Assembly: GCA_903908025.1 (NCBI GenBank) | Contig: CAIVQM010000118.1 | Coordinates: 1 to 8,592 of the forward strand | Length of the DNA: 8,592 nt | Source: an uncultured bacterium | Lineage (GTDB): Bacteria; Actinomycetota; Actinomycetes; S36-B12 | Direction of reading: 5' to 3' | In this document: positions 5,448-8,592 of the stretch, in pieces | Numbering within the stretch: the first letter of the stretch is position 1 | Layout of the letters: each line of letters opens with the position of its first letter | Made by a program: the position numbers and the translations under genes | The notes under the pieces: model-generated | Told to the model about the DNA's origin: nothing | What the model saw: the letters and a program-made list of their open reading frames with translations, nothing else | Databases searched by the model: none

Positions 5448-7250
5448 TCAGTCCTCGTCCCGTGAGGCGCCCACGGCCGGCGACGTCTTCTGCACCTGCA
5501 GGAGGAACTCGCTGTTGCTCTGAGTCTCCCGAAGCTTGTTGAGGAGCAGTTCGATCGACTGCTGCTGATCGAGGGCGTGGAGCACCCGACGAAGCTTCCA
5601 GACGATTTTGAGCTCCTCGGGCGTCATGAGGAGGTCTTCCTTGCGGGTTCCGGATGCGTCGACGTCGACGGCCGGGAAGATCCGCTTGTCGGCGAGGCGT
5701 CGATCGAGTTTGAGCTCCATATTGCCGGTGCCCTTGAACTCCTCGAAGATCACCTCGTCCATGCGGGATCCGGTCTCGACGAGCGCCGTTGCCAGGATGG
5801 TGAGCGAGCCGCCATTCTCGATGTTGCGAGCAGCGCCGAAGAAGCGCTTGGGCGGGTACAGCGCGGTCGAGTCGACGCCGCCCGACAGGATGCGACCCGA
5901 TGCGGGCGCCGCAAGGTTGTAGGCGCGGCCCAGACGCGTCATCGAGTCAAGCAGGACCACGACATCGTGACCGAGCTCGACCAGGCGCTTGGCTCGCTCG
6001 ATGGACAGCTCGGCGATGATCGTGTGGTCCTCGGCCGGCCGGTCGAAGGTCGAGGCAATGACCTCGCCCTTCACCGAGCGCTGCATGTCGGTGACCTCTT
6101 CGGGCCGCTCGTCGACGAGGACGACCATGAGGTGGACCTCAGGGTTGTTCGTCACGATCGCGTTCGCGATCGACTGCAGCACCATCGTCTTGCCCGCCTT
6201 GGGAGGCGACACGATCAGGCCACGCTGGCCCTTGCCGATCGGCGCGACGAGGTCGATGACACGCGTGGTCAGGTTGCCCGGCGTCGTCTCCAGACGCAGG
6301 CGATCCTGCGGGTACAGGGGCGTCAGCTTGGAGAACTCGGGCCGGTTGAGCGCCGCTTCGAGGGGTCCGCCGTTGACGGTGTCGATGCGCACGAGCGGGT
6401 TGAACTTCTCCTTGCGATCACCGTCCTTTGCCGCCTTGGTGGCGCCGGTGATGGCATCGCCCTTGCGCAGGCCGTGCTTGCGCACCATCGACAGCGAGAC
6501 GTAGACGTCGTTGCTGCCGGGCAGGTACCCGGTGGTGCGGACGAAGGCGTAGCTCTCCATTACGTCCAGGATGCCGGCCACGGGAACGAGCACATCGTCC
6601 TCGCCGATCTCGATATCGACGTCGCCGTACGGGTTGCCCCCGCGCTGCGGACGGTCGCGGAAACGCTCACGGTCGCGGCCACGGTCGCGGCCACGACGAC
6701 GACGACGGCCGTCATCGGGACCGTCATCCCGATTGCTCTGGTCGTTGCGGTTGCCCTGGTCGTTGCGGTTGCCCTGGTTGTTCTGGCTGCCCTGGTTGCC
6801 CTGGCCGCCCTGGTTCTGGCGGTCGCCCTGGTTCTGGCTGCCCTGGTTTGGACGATCGTTGCGATTGCCCTGGTTCTGACGGTCGTTGCGATCCTGCCGG
6901 TTGCCCTGATCGTTGCGGTCGGTGCGGGGCGCGCGGTCCTGCTCGGCGGGCGCTTCGGCGCTCGCGGCGGGAGCGGACGGCTCGGCAGCGGTGGTCTCGG
7001 CGGGTGCCTGATCCCGGCGGGCCGAGCGGCGCGGACGCTCGCTGGCGGTGGTCGATCGCTCGGCTGCCGGGGCGGCGGCCGCGGGACGCTGGCGATCGCC
7101 GATGGCGGTCACGAGGTCGCCCTTGCGCATGGCGCTGGCGCCGGAGATGCCCATCTGCTGGGCGAGTTGCTTCAGTTCGGGCAGGAGCATGCCGGAAAGG
7201 CCTTTGCCCCCGGCGGCGGAACCTGTGGAGCCCGACTTGGTTTCAGTCAC
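5448..7250 (-). CDS. rho: Transcription termination factor Rho with long Asn/Gln/Arg/Gly-rich insert
   Basis: Hexameric RNA-dependent ATPase helicase that releases RNA polymerase from untranslated transcripts. The 600-residue protein contains a Rho_N helical domain (about 17-53), an Ala/Pro/Glu-rich linker (about 56-110), a low-complexity D/R/N/Q/G segment (111-180), an Arg-rich basic patch (181-205), the cold-shock-like primary RNA-binding domain (about 208-275), and the ATPase ring. In the ring, Walker A is SPPKAGKTM at 348-356, the catalytic Glu is in DERPEEVTDM at 380-389, Walker B is VVVLLDSMTRLGRAYN at 430-445, the Q-loop is LSGGVD at 455-460, and the R-loop region is TGSRMDEVIFEEFKGTGNMEL at 493-513. 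E. coli Rho has about 420 residues; the excess is the insert, common in actinobacterial Rho but variable in sequence. The start is GTG with AAAGGA seven bases upstream. It is probably transcribed from its own promoter in the 224-nt spacer behind thrB. Confidence 0.97.
   Translation of the reverse strand: MTETKSGSTGSAAGGKGLSGMLLPELKQLAQQMGISGASAMRKGDLVTAIGDRQRPAAAAPAAERSTTASERPRRSARRDQAPAETTAAEPSAPAASAEAPAEQDRAPRTDRNDQGNRQDRNDRQNQGNRNDRPNQGSQNQGDRQNQGGQGNQGSQNNQGNRNDQGNRNDQSNRDDGPDDGRRRRRGRDRGRDRERFRDRPQRGGNPYGDVDIEIGEDDVLVPVAGILDVMESYAFVRTTGYLPGSNDVYVSLSMVRKHGLRKGDAITGATKAAKDGDRKEKFNPLVRIDTVNGGPLEAALNRPEFSKLTPLYPQDRLRLETTPGNLTTRVIDLVAPIGKGQRGLIVSPPKAGKTMVLQSIANAIVTNNPEVHLMVVLVDERPEEVTDMQRSVKGEVIASTFDRPAEDHTIIAELSIERAKRLVELGHDVVVLLDSMTRLGRAYNLAAPASGRILSGGVDSTALYPPKRFFGAARNIENGGSLTILATALVETGSRMDEVIFEEFKGTGNMELKLDRRLADKRIFPAVDVDASGTRKEDLLMTPEELKIVWKLRRVLHALDQQQSIELLLNKLRETQSNSEFLLQVQKTSPAVGASRDED
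6711..6920 (-). repeat. Degenerate tandem repeats encoding the low-complexity segment of Rho
   Basis: Codes for Rho residues 111-180, which by hand count consist of only seven amino acids: 17 Asn, 15 Gln, 12 Asp, 11 Gly, 10 Arg, 3 Ser and 2 Pro. At DNA level there is an exact 18-bp duplication (6738-6755 and 6756-6773) and many variants of a 9- to 18-bp unit coding for NDQGNR- and NQG-like peptides. All units keep frame. Such repeats are prone to length change by slippage, so the segment probably differs in length between close relatives. Confidence 0.85.
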
Positions 7251-7440
7251 GAATATTTCCTTTGGAGGTTGCCCTCGATTACGGAGGGGATGGTCGCCCC
7301 GCGAGCGCCCGGACGGTCGGGTTGCGTGGGGGTCGTCCAGCGCGGTCGGGGATCCGCCGCGAGATCACATGACGTGAGTGGCCGTTGTCTCGGAACCGAG
7401 AATCGGCATGTCGCCGTCACTTCTGGAACTCACCGAGCAT
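7251..7440 (-). other. Non-coding spacer / putative leader of rho
   Basis: The longest gene-free stretch, part of the 224 nt between thrB and rho. Read on the minus strand it holds a TCTCGG-TT-CCGAGA type inverted repeat (7388-7401), then a C-rich, G-poorer tract (about 7310-7355: 23 C to 11 G in about 45 nt by hand count), then the rho Shine-Dalgarno. TATGCT at 7441-7436 resembles a -10 box but no matching -35 box is present. In E. coli rho is autoregulated through its leader; whether that applies here is inference. Confidence 0.4.
7258..7263 (-). promoter_or_regulatory. Shine-Dalgarno of rho
   Basis: AAAGGA on the minus strand lies seven bases before the GTG at 7250 and supports that non-ATG start. 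A small GAGG-GCAA-CCTC stem with a GNRA-type loop sits just upstream, at 7265-7276. Confidence 0.6.
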
Positions 7441-7443
7441 AAC

Positions 7444-7462
7444 ACCCCATGGGCCACGGGGT
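7444..7462 (-). terminator. Terminator-like hairpin after thrB
   Basis: ACCCCGTG pairs with CATGGGGT (8 bp with one G-U pair, 3-nt loop), starting 12 nt past the thrB stop, and is followed by GTTATG rather than a proper U run. It is a plausible end for the threonine operon transcript ahead of rho. Confidence 0.45.
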
Positions 7463-7474
7463 CGCTGAGTGGGG

Positions 7475-8398
7475 TCAGGGCAGGGGTGGCACCGGGATTT
7501 CGCGCGTTCCCATCGCGGCGATCGGAACTGACTGAATCGCCCAGCCCTCTCCGGCGGACACGGCGATCACCGACTCCGCGCCCGGCTCGGGGAAGGCCAG
7601 CACCGACGGTCCGGCACCGGACACGACAGCAGGGATCCCGGCATCGCGGAGCCGCTCCATGAGCAGCACCGACTCGGGATAGGCCGTGGCGCGAGTCTGC
7701 TGGTGCAGGCGGTCCTGCGTCGCGCTCATCAGCCGACGCGGATCGACCGTCATCGCATGCACGAGGAGTGCGGACCGCGACAGGTTCGCGGCCGCGTCGG
7801 CGAACGGCACGGTCTCCGGCAGGAGTGCCCGCGCCTTCGACGTCGCCAGCACCGTCGGCGGCACGAGCACAACAGGTCGGACGTCGACATGCGGATCCAT
7901 CCGCACCGCATCGGCGAAGCCATCCGGCTCCAGCCACGCGACCGTGAAACCGCCGTAGAGCGCGGCGCTGAGATTGTCAGGATGCGACTCCTGACGAAGG
8001 GCCAACTGCAGCACATCGCTGTCGGTCATCCGATCGCGGCCGTCAGTGACCATCGCACGAGCCAGCACGATGCCACCGATGATCGCCGCTGCGGACGAGC
8101 CGAGCCCGCGGCCGTGCGGGATGGTGTTCGTGCATCGCAGGATGAATCCCGGTACCGGCACATCCAGCCAGGCGAAGGCCTCGAGCATCGAGTGGGCGAC
8201 GAGGTTGGTCTCGTCGAGCGGCACGACGCCCTCGCCCTCGCCGACTACCTCGACCAGTAGACCTTCATCGTCGGTGGCCATCGCGATGAGCTCGTCGTAG
8301 ATCGCGAGCGCCAGCCCCATGGAGTCGAACCCCGGCCCCAGGTTCGCGCTACTGGCTGGCACGGCGACGCGAACAGCGTCACGACGGATCGACGTCAT
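7475..8398 (-). CDS. thrB: Homoserine kinase
   Basis: GHMP-family kinase phosphorylating homoserine with ATP to O-phosphohomoserine, the substrate of threonine synthase. The 307-residue protein has VPASSANLGPGFDSMGLAL at 13-31, the ATP-binding P-G-L-G-S-S-A type loop PHGRGLGSSAAA at 94-105, HPDNLSAALYGG at 139-150, and the third GHMP motif SGAGPSVLAF at 260-269. All are intact and the length is normal. The ATG at 8398 lies two bases after the thrC stop. The open frame extends upstream to 8518, but that part is Arg-rich and lies within thrC, so I reject it. No strong Shine-Dalgarno is visible, which suggests translation coupled to thrC. Confidence 0.97.
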   Translation of the reverse strand: MTSIRRDAVRVAVPASSANLGPGFDSMGLALAIYDELIAMATDDEGLLVEVVGEGEGVVPLDETNLVAHSMLEAFAWLDVPVPGFILRCTNTIPHGRGLGSSAAAIIGGIVLARAMVTDGRDRMTDSDVLQLALRQESHPDNLSAALYGGFTVAWLEPDGFADAVRMDPHVDVRPVVLVPPTVLATSKARALLPETVPFADAAANLSRSALLVHAMTVDPRRLMSATQDRLHQQTRATAYPESVLLMERLRDAGIPAVVSGAGPSVLAFPEPGAESVIAVSAGEGWAIQSVPIAAMGTREIPVPPLP

Positions 8399-8400
8399 GG

Positions 8401-8592
8401 CTACGCCAGCTCGAGGGCGCGCGCGACGGCCCCCGCGTCGACGGGGACGACGACCGGCTCGGTCGCCGAGTCGAGTGCCCACTGGGTGTCCTTGAGGCCG
8501 TTGCCGGTCAGTGTGCACACGACGACCTGCCCGGAGTCGAGCCGGCCGGCGGCATGCATCTTGATCAGCCCGGCCACGCTGGCAGCGCTGGC
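8401..8592 (-). CDS. thrC: Threonine synthase, C-terminal 63 residues only
   Basis: PLP enzyme converting O-phosphohomoserine to threonine and phosphate. Only the last 63 codons are present; the gene enters from beyond the high end of the window. The visible part starts ASAASVAGLIK and contains VVVCTLTGNGLKD, matching the conserved C-terminal ASAAS-xAGL and CT-x-TG-x-GLKD blocks of actinobacterial threonine synthase. The PLP lysine lies upstream, outside the window. The final TAG is two bases from the thrB start, so the two genes form an operon; thrA and lysA commonly precede thrC in this block in relatives but cannot be seen here. Confidence 0.95.
   Translation of the reverse strand, partial: ASAASVAGLIKMHAAGRLDSGQVVVCTLTGNGLKDTQWALDSATEPVVVPVDAGAVARALELA

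Noticed and set aside
6711..6920. Short direct repeats that could suggest a CRISPR array or minisatellite.
   Set aside because: Repeats are contiguous, degenerate, in frame and within rho; there are no unique spacers and no cas genes.
7365..7409. A 14-codon minus-strand reading frame after thrB containing several Thr codons, reminiscent of a threonine attenuator peptide.
   Set aside because: It lies downstream of the threonine genes rather than upstream, has no Shine-Dalgarno, and the Thr content is only 4 of 14.
7436..7441. TATGCT as a -10 box for rho.
   Set aside because: No -35-like hexamer at 16-18 bp, and the upstream bases form the thrB hairpin; not enough to call a promoter.
5577..7442. 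A 621-codon open frame on the plus strand across rho, including a stretch of almost pure Val/Ala/Leu that looks like membrane helices.
   Set aside because: It is antisense to rho. The hydrophobic stretch is simply the complement of the Asn/Gln/Gly/Arg codon repeats, and high-GC third-position bias keeps the opposite frame open. No family resemblance.
8399..8518. N-terminal extension of thrB into thrC.
   Set aside because: Arg-rich mirror sequence of thrC; the ATG at 8398 gives the conserved N-terminus two bases after the thrC stop.

Overview
The window is G+C-rich and every gene I can support lies on the minus strand. It is a housekeeping segment of an actinobacterial (high-GC Gram-positive) chromosome. 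Three things point there: the gene order thrC-thrB-rho-rpmE-prfA-prmC-tsaC/sua5-(glyA)-wecA, which is a known conserved block in Actinomycetota just upstream of the ATP synthase operon; a Rho factor with a long Arg/Asn/Gln-rich insert; and GTG starts. I cannot name the genus. A non-mycolate, streptomycete- or propionibacterium-like lineage is plausible because glyA sits between the Sua5 gene and wecA, as in Streptomyces and unlike Mycobacterium.

Layout in the direction of transcription (high to low coordinates). The 3' end of thrC (8592-8401) is followed 2 nt later by thrB (8398-7475); these are the last two steps of threonine synthesis. A 224-nt spacer (7474-7251) holds a terminator-like hairpin, a small palindrome and a C-rich possible Rho-loading leader, followed by rho (7250-5448). 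A strong 13-bp hairpin follows rho. Next come an A+T-richer island and a structured 5' leader in front of rpmE (5334-5092), likely the known L31 leader type. A 133-nt spacer with several competing GC hairpins separates rpmE from prfA (4958-3882). From there the genes are tightly packed: prfA and prmC overlap by one base (TGATG), prmC and the Sua5-family gene overlap by four (GTGA), glyA follows after 47 nt, and wecA starts 6 nt after glyA and runs off the low end.

How the genes work together: RF1 (prfA) terminates translation, PrmC methylates its GGQ glutamine, bL31 is part of the ribosome, and Sua5/TsaC makes the precursor of tRNA t6A37, so the core is a translation-quality unit. Rho ends transcripts. 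ThrB/ThrC supply threonine, which is also the amino-acid substrate of the t6A precursor reaction. GlyA supplies glycine and one-carbon units. WecA begins cell-wall glycopolymer synthesis on a lipid carrier.

No mobile element, CRISPR array, phage gene, tRNA or rRNA was seen, and no new multi-gene system is evident. The points worth a second look are local: the low-complexity domain of Rho, the rpmE leader, a Sua5-family protein lacking the usual KxR residues, an enlarged C-terminal part of PrmC, and structured spacers around rho and rpmE.
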